Shown here piece by piece: positions 1 through 8,729 of a stretch of 50,648 nucleotides of DNA; position 1 is the stretch's first letter, and each line of letters starts with the position of its first letter. The notes beneath the pieces were generated by a model. It did no database searches and was not told where the DNA came from. It saw nothing but the letters and a program-made list of their open reading frames with translations. A program made the translations under genes and the position numbers. The stretch covers positions 1 through 50,648 of the forward strand of contig JAHEYQ010000002.1 of the NCBI GenBank assembly GCA_023251515.1, in the 5' to 3' direction. This DNA comes from Bacteroidales bacterium (lineage in GTDB: Bacteria > Bacteroidota > Bacteroidia > Bacteroidales > JACABE01).

Positions 1-553
1 CGTAAGCTTTCAGCATTACTTCTTCTTTCGAATCATTTACATTTCCATCTTTTTGCGCCTGATTTCCACGGGCTTTTAATAATGAATCGTGAAACAATAT
101 CATTTCGTTCATAACCTGTGCCAGAGCCGAATAGTTTTGCATTACAACAACAGCACTTCCCAGATACTTAATACGTTGTTCGATAGGAAGTGTTGACAGG
201 GGTGTTAATCCCTTAGGAAAAATTGTAGAATATTCGGGCGTTGTTTTCAGAAAAACATTCTGAATAGCAACGTCCCATGTGTGTGCATTGATAGACGACA
301 TTTGTTTCAAAAGCTGTTTAAGCAATTTGGTATCGCCTATCCTGAAAGATTTGTTTACAATTTTCTGATCGTAAACATCGTTAAAAGAAGTAAATAAAGG
401 TAATAACTGCATTAGTTTATCATTGAAAAACGGATCAGTTGTGTTTGATTTCATTCTTTCCAATAAAATAAAGCAGAATTTGAAAAACCGTTGCAAGCTA
501 CGTTCGGCAAGCAAACGGAAAACATTGGAGGTAAATGACCATGAATGTGCCAT
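1..553 (-). CDS. hypothetical protein, C-terminus outside window
   Basis: The minus strand is open from an ATG at 551-553 to the window edge, giving about 184 residues. The product begins MAHSWSFTSNVFRLLAERSL and is mostly helical, with hydrophobic and charged residues alternating. There is no signal peptide, no clear membrane span and no motif I recognise. A middle stretch reads FPKGLTPLSTLPIEQRIKYL. Codon use and AT content match the neighbours, and an open frame of this length without stops in AT-rich DNA argues that it is real. The missing part lies to the left, so any C-terminal domain is unknown. I give no function. Confidence 0.7.
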   Translation of the reverse strand, partial: MAHSWSFTSNVFRLLAERSLQRFFKFCFILLERMKSNTTDPFFNDKLMQLLPLFTSFNDVYDQKIVNKSFRIGDTKLLKQLLKQMSSINAHTWDVAIQNVFLKTTPEYSTIFPKGLTPLSTLPIEQRIKYLGSAVVVMQNYSALAQVMNEMILFHDSLLKARGNQAQKDGNVNDSKEEVMLKAY

Positions 554-730
554 TGTTTTACAAATTAAATTAATAAATCATTGAATTAATAAAACTCGCG
601 AGTAAATATAATAACTCCATTTGGCTTTTATTATTGTGAAAATGGAAAGAAAATTGTTAAAAACCTAAAATAATATTTTGATTTAATCTCCTATAAAATT
701 ATATCAGCAAATTTTAAAAAAAGATGCTTT

Positions 731-1060
731 AAAAGATGACTTTTTGCCCGATGTGAAAGTTCACAGCATATGAAAAAACGACTTTTTGCTTGATGTGAAA
801 GTTCTCAGCGCATGAAAAGTTAACTTTTTACCCGATGTGAAAGTGCACAGCATATGAAAAGACAACTTTTTACTCAATGTGAAAGTTCACAGCACATGAA
901 AAGACGACTTTTTGCTCCATGTGAAAGTTCACAGCATATAAAAAGTCAACTTTTTGCCCGATGTGAAAGTGCACAGCATATAAAAAGACGACTTTTTACC
1001 CGATGTGAAAGTGCACAGCATATGAAAAGACAGGTTTTTACCAAGTGTGCAGGTTTAAAA
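731..1060. repeat. 42-bp tandem repeat (minisatellite), 7 full copies plus a decayed one
   Basis: Seven units of exactly 42 bp start at 731, 773, 815, 857, 899, 941 and 983. An eighth, diverged unit starts at 1025. Each unit contains a core like gactttttgcccgatgtgaa followed by agttcacagcatatg. Changes are mostly single substitutions with no length change. Because 42 is divisible by three, one frame stays open from 854 to 1108 and would encode a 14-residue repeat (MKRQLFTQCESSQH and variants). The first two units carry in-frame stops (TGA, TAA), there is no convincing promoter, and the last unit decays into random sequence, so I treat it as non-coding. The rest of 554-1194 shows nothing recognisable. 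Confidence 0.9.
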
Positions 1061-1194
1061 CTTATAAATAATAAGAATTTATATCAAACTGAAGTAAATT
1101 GTTTATAAATAATAAACCTGGTACAAGGGAAAAATGGAAAATAGTATTGCACAACGGTGAAGTTATTCCGGCATCTTTACTATTAATGATTCGA

Positions 1195-3096
1195 TTAATT
1201 CAGATATTTATTTATCAGGATATTTATTTTTGAGGATTGCATTGGTTTCGACAAGTATTCATCGCATCCTACTTCCAGAATTTTGCTTCTTTCTTCACTA
1301 AAAGCATAAGCAGTCTGAGCAATAATCGGCAAATCGGGTCTGATTTTTTTAATTAGCTTGGTAGCTTCAATACCGTTCATTACGGGCATTCTTATATCCA
1401 TAAGCACCAAATCAATATCAGGCATATTTTTTACAAATTCCACTGCTTGTTTGCCGTTTTCAGCATATATTACCTCGATGTCAAATTTCGATAAAATCAA
1501 TTTCATATATTCGAAGCTTATCCAATCGTCCTCGGCAATCAGTATTTTAGCTTTAATTCTTTTAACAGGTATATCTGTTTTTAACAAATCATGTTTTGGC
1601 ATAAGATGCGGATTGATGGGAATGGTAAAATAAAAAGTAGTTCCTTTACAAACTTCTGACTCTACCCAGATTCTGCCTCCCAATAATTCAATAAGTCCTT
1701 TGCAAATAGCCAAACCCAAACCAGCACCTTCAAAATTTCTGGTTTGAGACATTTCTGCCTGTATAAACCTGATAAAAATCTTTTCGTGCAGTTCTTCCGG
1801 AATCCCCATTCCTGTATCCCTTACATAAAATTGTATATAATCCGCTTTTGTTTCATAGCCAAAATCAATTTTGCCCGATTTGGTAAACTTTAAAGCATTA
1901 TTTATCAGATTTGTAAATATCTGATTCAGTTTGGCTTCATCTGTATATATGCATGTGGTTGTGTCTGTCGTATTTTGAAATGTAAGTTTAATATTTCTGT
2001 TATTTGCTATTGGAGAAAAGAAAATTAAAACATCTTCCAGAACGGTATTTATAATAAAATTTTCCTTTTGAATTTTTACCTGACCGGTTTGTATTTTAGA
2101 AATATCAAGTACATTATTTACAATTTCAAGCAATCTTTTACTGCTTTGTTTTATAACAGCCGTAAAATGTTTAATATCTTCTTTAGCAATAAATTCATCA
2201 TCAAGCAAGTCAGAGAAACCAATAATGCCATTAAGCGGGGTGCGGATTTCGTGTGACATATTTTGAAGAAAAGCAGTTTTTAAATTATCGCTTTCTTCGG
2301 CATGTTTTTTCTCACTTATCAATTCGTTTTCAATCAATTTGCGCTTGGTAATATCACGAATATTGCATTGTATAACTTTATGATTATCTACCAGATAAAC
2401 ATTACTTACAAACTCAACATTAATTTTTCGTCCATTTTCAGCTTCGAGTGGCAAATCTTCATAACGTACATATTCCTTTTGCTGTAACTCTGAAAATTTA
2501 TCTTTGTTTGCAACAATATCTTTAAAAAATCCAATATTCCATATTTCTTTTTCAACAAACTCTTCTTTTGAATAACCCAATAAATCTATTAAAAATGGAT
2601 TAACATCCACTATCATACCTGTTTCGGCATCAAGAATCAGAATTCCATCTTTAGCCGATTCAAACAAACGGCGATAACGGATTTCTGAAGCAATAAGGGC
2701 TGCCTCTACTGATTTTCGTTCGGTTATATCGCGCATAATAGTTGCAAATATGGTAATACCATCATAGGTGGTTTTTGAAATACTTGCTTCGCACGGAAAA
2801 ATACTTCCATCTTTACGTTTTCCCGATAATTCGGTTCTATCGTTTATCTGAAGTTGCATTTTTTCTGACTTGTGGAAATTGCTGATATGCTCACGATGAA
2901 TTTCAATAATTGAAGGAGGGAGAAGAATATCAAGATGTTTGCCTAAGACTTCGGAAGCTTTATATCCGAAAATTCTTTCAGCACCATTGTTAAAAAGAAT
3001 AATGTTTTGATTTACATCAGTCGCAATAATTGCTTCATGGGTAATATTAATAACATTTGTTAGAAATACTTCATTTTTCAAAATTTTCCTTCTCAT
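1195..3096 (-). CDS. PAS-PAS hybrid sensor histidine kinase with C-terminal receiver
   Basis: This 633-residue soluble hybrid kinase has no membrane span or signal peptide. Two PAS domains come first (about 10-128 and 132-255), each ending in a PAC-type IMRDITERK or NIRDITKRK stretch. The HisKA box NMSHEIRTPLNGIIGF places the phospho-acceptor at His282. The ATPase N box is near 394-402, the G1 motif DTGMGIP at 427-433 and the G2 motif GAGLGL at 457-462. The receiver (about 516-633) has the acidic cluster E522-D524, phospho-acceptor Asp567, Thr595 and Lys617. The sensed signal is not visible. Its kinase and receiver halves closely resemble the neighbour ending at 3361, so the two probably arose by duplication. 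A 264-bp spacer with a strong hairpin separates them, so this gene may have its own promoter. Confidence 0.93.
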   Translation of the reverse strand: MRRKILKNEVFLTNVINITHEAIIATDVNQNIILFNNGAERIFGYKASEVLGKHLDILLPPSIIEIHREHISNFHKSEKMQLQINDRTELSGKRKDGSIFPCEASISKTTYDGITIFATIMRDITERKSVEAALIASEIRYRRLFESAKDGILILDAETGMIVDVNPFLIDLLGYSKEEFVEKEIWNIGFFKDIVANKDKFSELQQKEYVRYEDLPLEAENGRKINVEFVSNVYLVDNHKVIQCNIRDITKRKLIENELISEKKHAEESDNLKTAFLQNMSHEIRTPLNGIIGFSDLLDDEFIAKEDIKHFTAVIKQSSKRLLEIVNNVLDISKIQTGQVKIQKENFIINTVLEDVLIFFSPIANNRNIKLTFQNTTDTTTCIYTDEAKLNQIFTNLINNALKFTKSGKIDFGYETKADYIQFYVRDTGMGIPEELHEKIFIRFIQAEMSQTRNFEGAGLGLAICKGLIELLGGRIWVESEVCKGTTFYFTIPINPHLMPKHDLLKTDIPVKRIKAKILIAEDDWISFEYMKLILSKFDIEVIYAENGKQAVEFVKNMPDIDLVLMDIRMPVMNGIEATKLIKKIRPDLPIIAQTAYAFSEERSKILEVGCDEYLSKPMQSSKINILINKYLN

Positions 3097-3164
3097 AATG
3101 ATTGCTTTTATTTATTATTTTTTAACTCTATTGTCCTTTAAACTTTTATCATAGTAATATTATT

Positions 3165-3307
3165 GGGATTTCTCACTTTGTTCGAAATGACAATCAATTG
3201 TTTATATTTGGAGTGGGGGTCAGAAAGCGGCGAAGCCGCTTTCTGACCCCCACTCCAACAAAAATACACTTAATGACATGTCATTCAGAGCGAAGCGATG
3301 AATCTAC
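3165..3307. repeat. composite inverted repeat flanking a GC-rich hairpin
   Basis: The reverse complement of 3165-3192 reads tgtcatttcgaacaaagtga and onward. The direct strand at 3279-3307 reads tgtcattcagagcgaagcga and onward. They are diverged copies of the same roughly 28-bp unit in inverted orientation, placed on either side of the hairpin at 3208-3258. The 'agcgaagcga' core recurs at 27941-27950. Repeats of the form tgtcattn-gagcgaagcga are familiar intergenic repeats in Bacteroidota, which fits a small non-autonomous or REP-like element rather than a gene. Confidence 0.7.
3208..3258. terminator. 24-bp perfect hairpin with GAA loop, between two kinase genes
   Basis: Arms 3208-3231 and 3235-3258 are perfectly complementary over 24 bp, with the three-base loop gaa. 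The stem is far more GC-rich than its surroundings (ggagtgggggtcagaaagcg in the left arm). The apex reads gc-gaa-gc, a heptamer known to form an exceptionally stable mini-hairpin in single-stranded DNA. It lies downstream of the hybrid kinase ending at 3361 and could stop its transcript, but no U-tract follows on the minus strand. Termination is therefore an inference, and a REP-like role is as likely. Confidence 0.55.
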
Positions 3308-3360
3308 ATATTTTTGTCGGATACTATTTATTTTTAAAACGAAAGATTTGGATGAACCAA

Positions 3361-5820
3361 CTATTTCAAATACTTATTTATCAAGCCGTTCAGTTCAATA
3401 CTATCTAAAGGTTTCGACAAATATTCATCACAGCCGACAGCTAAAATTTTTGTTTTTTCTTCGCTGAAAGCATAAGCTGTTTGAGCAAAAACAGGCAAAT
3501 GAGGTCGTAGCTGCTTAATAAGCTTTGTAGCTTCAATACCATCCATTACCGGCATTCGTATATCCATCAGAATTAAATCAATATCAATATTGTTTTTAAC
3601 CAGTTCCACAGCTTGCTCCCCGTTTTCTGCGTGCAATATTGTAATATCAGACTTTTCGAAAAGCTTACGCATATACTGAAAACTAATCCAGTCATCTTCA
3701 GCTATCAGAATTTTCCCATGAGTGAGTTTAAGTGATTTTTTTGAATGATTTAAACCCTTTTCTGAGGGTAATACAACTTTATCAGCAGGTAATGTAAAAA
3801 AGAATACCGAACCTTTGCCAACTTCTGATTCTACCCATATTTTTCCACCCAATATATCTACAAGACCCTTAGAAATAGCCAGACCCAAACCGGCTCCCTC
3901 ATAATTTTTTGCCATTGATCGTTCGGCTTGAATAAACCTTTCAAAAATTTTATCGTATAATTCTTTTGCAATTCCAATACCGGTATCTTTTACATAAAAT
4001 TGTACAACCTTATCTTTTACCTCAAACCCAAAATCTACATTACCTGTTTTAGTAAACTTTAAGGCATTATTAATTAAATTCACCAAAATCTGATGCAATT
4101 TGGCTTCATCAGAGAATAATGTTATGTTTTCATCTGTTTGATTATGGTAGTTCAAGTTTATTTTTTTAATATTGGCAATAGGAGAAAAGAATGTAATTAA
4201 ATCATTAAATATTGATTTTAAATTAATTGTTTTTTTTGCAATCTTAATCTGCCCGGTTTGAATTTTGGAAATATCGAGTACATTATTTACAATTTCAATT
4301 AATCGCTTCCCGCTTTGATTTATCAAGGAAGTATATTCTTTAATTTCCTCTTTGCTAACATCATCATAATTAAGCAATGCTGAAAATCCAATAATACCGT
4401 TTAATGGAGTACGAATTTCATGTGACATATTTTGCAGGAATGCAGTTTTTAATTTATCGCTTTCTTCGGCGTTCTCTTTTGCTATAATTAATTCGGCAGC
4501 TCGCTTTTCTTTCTCTTCATTTTGAAATATAAGTTCTTTGTTGGCAATGATTAATTCATTTGCCCGTTTTTCTTTCTCATCATTCTGAAATGCAAGTTCT
4601 TTATTGGCAATGATTAATTCTGCTGCCCGTTTTTCTTTTTCTTTATTTTGAAAAATCAGTTCTTTGTTGGCAATGATTAGTTCATTGGCTCGCTTTACTT
4701 TTTCCTTATTCTGATAGCTTAATTCTTTGCCTGCAATAATTAATTCATCGGCACGTTTCTCCTTTTCTTCGTTCTGAAAAACAAGCTCTTTGTCAGCAAT
4801 AATCAGTTCATCGGCTCGCTTTTCTTTTTCTATGTTCTGAAAAATGAGTTCTTTATTGGCAATAATTAATTCTGCAGCGCGGTTTTCTTTCTCTTTATTT
4901 TGAAAAACAAGTTCTTTGTTAGCCAATACCAATTCGGCAGCCCGTTTTTCTTTCTCTTCGTTTTGAAAAACAAGTTCTTTGTCAGCAATAATTAATTCAT
5001 CGGCACGTTTTCCCTTTTCTTCGTTCTGAAAAACGAGTTCCTTGTCAGCAATAATTAGTTCATTTGCCCTGTTTTCTTTTTCTTTATTTTGAAACATCAG
5101 CTCTTTGTTTGCCAAAACCAGTTCAGCAGCTCGTTTTTCTTTTTCTTCGTTTTGGAATAAAAGTTCTTTGTTTGCAATAATCAATTCTACTGCCCTTTTT
5201 TCTTTTTCTTTGTTTTGAAAAGTAAGTTCTTTGTTTGCAATGATTAATTCTGCTGCACGTTTCCCTTTTTCTTCGTTTTGGAAAGCAAGTTCTTTGTTAG
5301 CTATGATTAATTCAGCTGCCCGTTTTTCTTTTTCTTCGCTATAATAAGCAAGTTCTTTATTGATTTGTATGTATTTTTTGTTTTGAGCTTCAATTTCTTC
5401 GTTTTTAGCTTTCAGATTTAAATTCGCCTGATTTCTTTCAATCTCAAGTTTTTGTTCGCGTAATGCTCTTTTAATTGCCGGAACCAATCTTTCGAGTTTG
5501 TTTTTCAGCACATAATCTGTTGCTCCATTTAGCATTGCATCAATGGCTCTGTCTTCTCCCATAGCACCTGAAATAAATATAAAGGGAATCAATGAACACT
5601 TTTCTTTTGAAAATTTTAATGCATCATTTCCATTATAATCGGGCAAACTGTAATCTGATAAAATAATATCAATATTTTCCGTTTCCAGGATATTAATAAA
5701 ATCATTCTCATTATCAGCCAAATAATATGTATGCTCGATTTCTCCACTTTCAATAATGGATTGAATGAGCTCGGAATCTTTTAAAGAATCTTCCAGATGA
5801 AGTATTTTTATATTACTCAT
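3361..5820 (-). CDS. REC - 14x coiled-coil repeat - histidine kinase - REC hybrid
   Basis: The protein is 819 residues and soluble. An N-terminal receiver (1-125) has phospho-acceptor Asp56 and ends in a helix-rich linker. Residues about 162-455 are fourteen copies of a 21-residue unit (RAAELIIANKELAFQN plus a KEKEK-type joint), with the key Arg at 167 and every 21 residues to 440. Twenty-one residues are three heptads, so the array should make one continuous coiled coil. HisKA follows with His467 in NMSHEIRTPLNGIIGF, then the ATPase domain (DTGIGIA at 612-618, GAGLGLA at 643-649) and a C-terminal receiver with Asp753 and an SKP lysine. The input is thus a receiver, not a sensor, and the upstream CheY-like protein and CHASE3 kinase are plausible partners. 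The 63-bp DNA repeats are prone to slippage. Confidence 0.93.
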   Translation of the reverse strand: MSNIKILHLEDSLKDSELIQSIIESGEIEHTYYLADNENDFINILETENIDIILSDYSLPDYNGNDALKFSKEKCSLIPFIFISGAMGEDRAIDAMLNGATDYVLKNKLERLVPAIKRALREQKLEIERNQANLNLKAKNEEIEAQNKKYIQINKELAYYSEEKEKRAAELIIANKELAFQNEEKGKRAAELIIANKELTFQNKEKEKRAVELIIANKELLFQNEEKEKRAAELVLANKELMFQNKEKENRANELIIADKELVFQNEEKGKRADELIIADKELVFQNEEKEKRAAELVLANKELVFQNKEKENRAAELIIANKELIFQNIEKEKRADELIIADKELVFQNEEKEKRADELIIAGKELSYQNKEKVKRANELIIANKELIFQNKEKEKRAAELIIANKELAFQNDEKEKRANELIIANKELIFQNEEKEKRAAELIIAKENAEESDKLKTAFLQNMSHEIRTPLNGIIGFSALLNYDDVSKEEIKEYTSLINQSGKRLIEIVNNVLDISKIQTGQIKIAKKTINLKSIFNDLITFFSPIANIKKINLNYHNQTDENITLFSDEAKLHQILVNLINNALKFTKTGNVDFGFEVKDKVVQFYVKDTGIGIAKELYDKIFERFIQAERSMAKNYEGAGLGLAISKGLVDILGGKIWVESEVGKGSVFFFTLPADKVVLPSEKGLNHSKKSLKLTHGKILIAEDDWISFQYMRKLFEKSDITILHAENGEQAVELVKNNIDIDLILMDIRMPVMDGIEATKLIKQLRPHLPVFAQTAYAFSEEKTKILAVGCDEYLSKPLDSIELNGLINKYLK

Positions 5821-5847
5821 AGTGGCAAGGATTATTGGTTTTAAAAA

Positions 5848-6300
5848 TTATTCTTTTTGCATTCGTAAAGGCAAGGGTTCGTTTATTACTGCCCAATATT
5901 GTCCTAAAACCTTTATTGCATCAAGAAACTGAACAATGTCAACCGGTTTAACCACATATGAATTAGCTCCTAATTTATAACTCTCTATCAGGTCTTTTTC
6001 TTCACGTGATGAAGTTACCATGATAACAGGAATAAATTTGAATTCAGGATTAGAACGAATATATCTAAGCACTTCAATCCCATTCATTTTTGGCATTTTA
6101 ATATCTAATAGTATTACTGCCGGAGAGCCGGTTTCATTCACAAACTTTCCGCGTTTATGAAGATAGTCTAATGCTTCTTCACCATCTTCTGCAACAACTA
6201 CTTCGTTTGCCAGATTTTTTTCAGCCAAAGCGGCTATGGTAAGTTCAACATCTTTAGGACTATCGTCAACGATCAGAATTCTTTTTACTTCTGCATTCAT
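5848..6300 (-). CDS. single-domain response regulator, Rcp1-like
   Basis: This 150-residue stand-alone receiver has no output domain. The acidic pair is D12-D13 in ILIVDDS, the phospho-acceptor is Asp66 in ILLDIKMP, the switch residue is T96 or S97, and the conserved lysine is K118 in VVKP. The long loop after beta-2 (LDYLHKRGKFVNETGSPAVI) is typical of Rcp1-type regulators, which usually pair with phytochrome-like kinases of the FSYSVSHDLRAPL class. Exactly such a kinase lies 28 bp upstream (ending at 6329), so I infer that it phosphorylates this protein. The hybrid kinase starting at 5820 follows after 27 bp, consistent with one transcript. Confidence 0.93.
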   Translation of the reverse strand: MNAEVKRILIVDDSPKDVELTIAALAEKNLANEVVVAEDGEEALDYLHKRGKFVNETGSPAVILLDIKMPKMNGIEVLRYIRSNPEFKFIPVIMVTSSREEKDLIESYKLGANSYVVKPVDIVQFLDAIKVLGQYWAVINEPLPLRMQKE

Positions 6301-6328
6301 GATTTTTCTTTTTTAAATTATTGTTTTT

Positions 6329-8047
6329 TTAATGGTTCAGCAAACTAAAATAAAATGTAGCACCCTTGTCAACTTCACTTTCTGCCCAACATACGCCACC
6401 ATGTCTTACAATAATTCGGTTAACATTGGCAAGACCTATTCCTATACCTTCAAAATCTCTGGCTTTATGCAATCGTTGAAAAACCCCAAATAGTTTATCT
6501 GAAAATTTCATATCGAAACCGGCACCATTATCTTTTATAAAAAAAACGGTTTTATCGTTTTCTATTTTACCGCCAATACTTATGATTGCTTTTTCTTTAT
6601 TTTTTGAATATTTCAAGGCATTGGAAATAAGATTTACCCAAACCTGATAAATTAAAGCTTCATCTCCAATTGTATATGGAAGTTCTGCAATATTTATTTC
6701 AATATTTCTTCCAACCAATTCATCACTGAAAGTTTTAAGGACACGATTTACCATGTCTTTTGAATTTATTGTAGTTCTGATTAATTCGGTTCGGCTTAAT
6801 CTTGAAAAACTTAACAATGCATCTATCAGATTCCCCATTTCGTGAGACGATTCTGAAATAATATTTAAATATCTTAAACCATTGGCATCGAGTTGAGCAG
6901 AATTGCTTTTAATTAACAGATCAATAAATCCGCCAATATGCCTGAGCGGAGCCCGCAAATCGTGAGAAACAGAATAACTAAAAGCTTCAAGTTCTTTATT
7001 GGCGGCTTCTTGTTTATCTTTTTCTAATTGCTGTATAATTATTTCTTTATCAGCAATAATTAATTCTGCTGCTCTTTTCCCTTTTTCTTCGTTTTGAAAA
7101 GCAAGTTCTTTGTTGGCGATTATTAATTCAGCTGCCCTATTATCTTTCTCATGATTTTGATAGACAAGCTCAGTATTAGCAATTACCAATTCAGCTGCAC
7201 GCTTTTCTTTTTCTCCATTCTGAAAAGCAAGTTCGTTGTTTGCTACAAATAATTCTGCTGCACGCTTTTCCTTTTCTTCATTCTGAAAGGTAAGCTCTTT
7301 GTTGGCAATAAATAATTCGGCTGCCCGTTTTTCTTTTTCTTCATTCTGAAAATCAAGCTCTTTATTAGCAATTACTAACTCAGCTGCCCGTTTTTCCTTT
7401 TCTTTATTTTTAGTTAAAGTATTACCAATTATTACAAGCAAAAGAATAGTAAACACAACCATTAAAATGAACATTATAGCTGAAATTCTATTAAGTTCTG
7501 CTATGGTGTTTTCGTTTGCAGATTTTATATTATTTAGCAACTTAGTTTCTTCTGAATTAATTTCATTTGATATTATACAAATTCTATCAATATACTCTTT
7601 TCCTTGCTTGGTTATTATAAGCGAAACAGCAGATGCTAAACCTTTTGTACTTCTTAATTCAATGGCTTTTGTTGAAAAATCAATATATTTTTGCAAATAG
7701 AAAGTAAGCGTATCTACCCGCAATTGTTGTGCTTTATTATCCTGAAAAAGTTGTTTGAGTTGCTCTGCTTTTACAAAAATTAAAACAGGATTTAATTGAG
7801 GATTCAGAAAATTGCTGTCGTTTGTAATCACAAACCCACGCGACTCAATTTCAACATCTTTACCAAATGACAGAATATTACTTGTTAAGTAAATTACCTT
7901 TTCAGAATGCAGCATGCATTGCTCTGATTCATAAAGCTTTTGATTGCTTTTATAAACAGAATAACCCATAAAGCCATTGCCGGCAATAATTAATAATGAT
8001 AAAAGAAAAAGCTTTAAACGAATGCCCAGTTTTATTAAAATTTTCAT
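6329..8047 (-). CDS. CHASE3-type membrane histidine kinase with 21-residue coiled-coil repeats
   Basis: The protein is 572 residues. Membrane helices at about 12-31 and 189-208 enclose a helical periplasmic domain that looks like CHASE3 (SRGFVITNDSNFL, then a long four-helix pattern). After the second helix come six copies of the 21-residue unit (Arg at 220, 241, 262, 283, 304, 325), the same unit found fourteen times in the neighbouring hybrid kinase. HisKA reads FSYSVSHDLRAPLRHIGGF with His362. The ATPase motifs are DNGAGFD (506-512) and GIGIGL (534-539). There is no receiver, so the phosphate presumably goes to the receiver gene at 5848-6300. The ligand is unknown. It is the first gene of the minus-strand signalling group. 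Confidence 0.92.
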   Translation of the reverse strand: MKILIKLGIRLKLFLLSLLIIAGNGFMGYSVYKSNQKLYESEQCMLHSEKVIYLTSNILSFGKDVEIESRGFVITNDSNFLNPQLNPVLIFVKAEQLKQLFQDNKAQQLRVDTLTFYLQKYIDFSTKAIELRSTKGLASAVSLIITKQGKEYIDRICIISNEINSEETKLLNNIKSANENTIAELNRISAIMFILMVVFTILLLVIIGNTLTKNKEKEKRAAELVIANKELDFQNEEKEKRAAELFIANKELTFQNEEKEKRAAELFVANNELAFQNGEKEKRAAELVIANTELVYQNHEKDNRAAELIIANKELAFQNEEKGKRAAELIIADKEIIIQQLEKDKQEAANKELEAFSYSVSHDLRAPLRHIGGFIDLLIKSNSAQLDANGLRYLNIISESSHEMGNLIDALLSFSRLSRTELIRTTINSKDMVNRVLKTFSDELVGRNIEINIAELPYTIGDEALIYQVWVNLISNALKYSKNKEKAIISIGGKIENDKTVFFIKDNGAGFDMKFSDKLFGVFQRLHKARDFEGIGIGLANVNRIIVRHGGVCWAESEVDKGATFYFSLLNH

Positions 8048-8135
8048 CAGACTGCTTTTTTATTTTGCAAAATCTATCGATATACTAAAATATACCGATA
8101 GCTAAAATTGAATATTTCAAATCGTTTCAGATTAA

Positions 8136-8729
8136 TTACATAATCATTTTTGTAGCTTTTTCATTTTCCAATTTCATGGTTAAATCTTTGTAACCAATGT
8201 TTATCAGTTCTACTTCACATGTAATTGATACTTCGTCTCCAACCATTACACCACCTGTTTCCATACCCGAATTCCACTCAAGTTCCCAATCACTTCTGTT
8301 GATTTTACCTGTTACGGTAAATCCGGCTTTTTCTCTTCCCCAAGAATCTGTAACAATTCCACCAAATTCAACCTCTAATTTCACATTTTTGGTAACACCT
8401 CTCATCGTAAGTTCACCCCATAAATCATGAGCTCCATTTTTTTTTGATTTTTCAATGGTGCTTGATTTAAATGTAATTTGTTTATGATTGGCAACATCGA
8501 AAAAATCAGCACTTTTTAAATGTTCATCACGTTTGGCATCGCCTGTTGAAATAGATGCCGCATCTATCCATAAATCAACCTCTGCTGTAAAAAAGTTTTT
8601 CTCATTTGTATAAATGCTTGCATCAAAGGTTTTAAAAGCACCATTTACATGCGCAATCATTAAATGTCTTACTTTAAAAGTAATTTCACTATGAGCCTGA
8701 TCGATTGACCATTTTGTTTCTGTATTCAT
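8136..8729 (-). CDS. YceI family protein
   Basis: This 197-residue protein has the YceI lipocalin-like pattern: WSIDQAHSEITFKVRHL at the N-terminus, then a FDVANHKQITFKSS strand, a GELTMRGVTKNVKLEVEF strand and a SDWELEWN strand. Family members bind long polyisoprenoid or amphiphilic ligands in a beta-barrel. Many are periplasmic, but this one has no signal peptide and so should stay in the cytoplasm. A -7 element in minus-strand sense (TACCTTTG, 8761-8768) lies about 30 bp upstream of the start. It appears monocistronic. The ligand and physiological role cannot be read from sequence. Confidence 0.9.
   Translation of the reverse strand: MNTETKWSIDQAHSEITFKVRHLMIAHVNGAFKTFDASIYTNEKNFFTAEVDLWIDAASISTGDAKRDEHLKSADFFDVANHKQITFKSSTIEKSKKNGAHDLWGELTMRGVTKNVKLEVEFGGIVTDSWGREKAGFTVTGKINRSDWELEWNSGMETGGVMVGDEVSITCEVELINIGYKDLTMKLENEKATKMIM

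Noticed and set aside
731..1060. CRISPR array
   Set aside because: The units are directly adjacent with no unique spacers between repeats, and no cas gene is present.
854..1108. 84-codon open frame with 14-residue repeats
   Set aside because: It is simply one frame of the 42-bp tandem repeat. Earlier units in the same frame carry stops, there is no promoter, and the end runs into unrelated sequence.
3198..3467. 89-codon plus-strand frame containing CHSERSDES-like residues
   Set aside because: It spans the hairpin and composite repeat and then runs antisense through the end of the hybrid kinase gene. This is a typical chance frame over an intergenic repeat.
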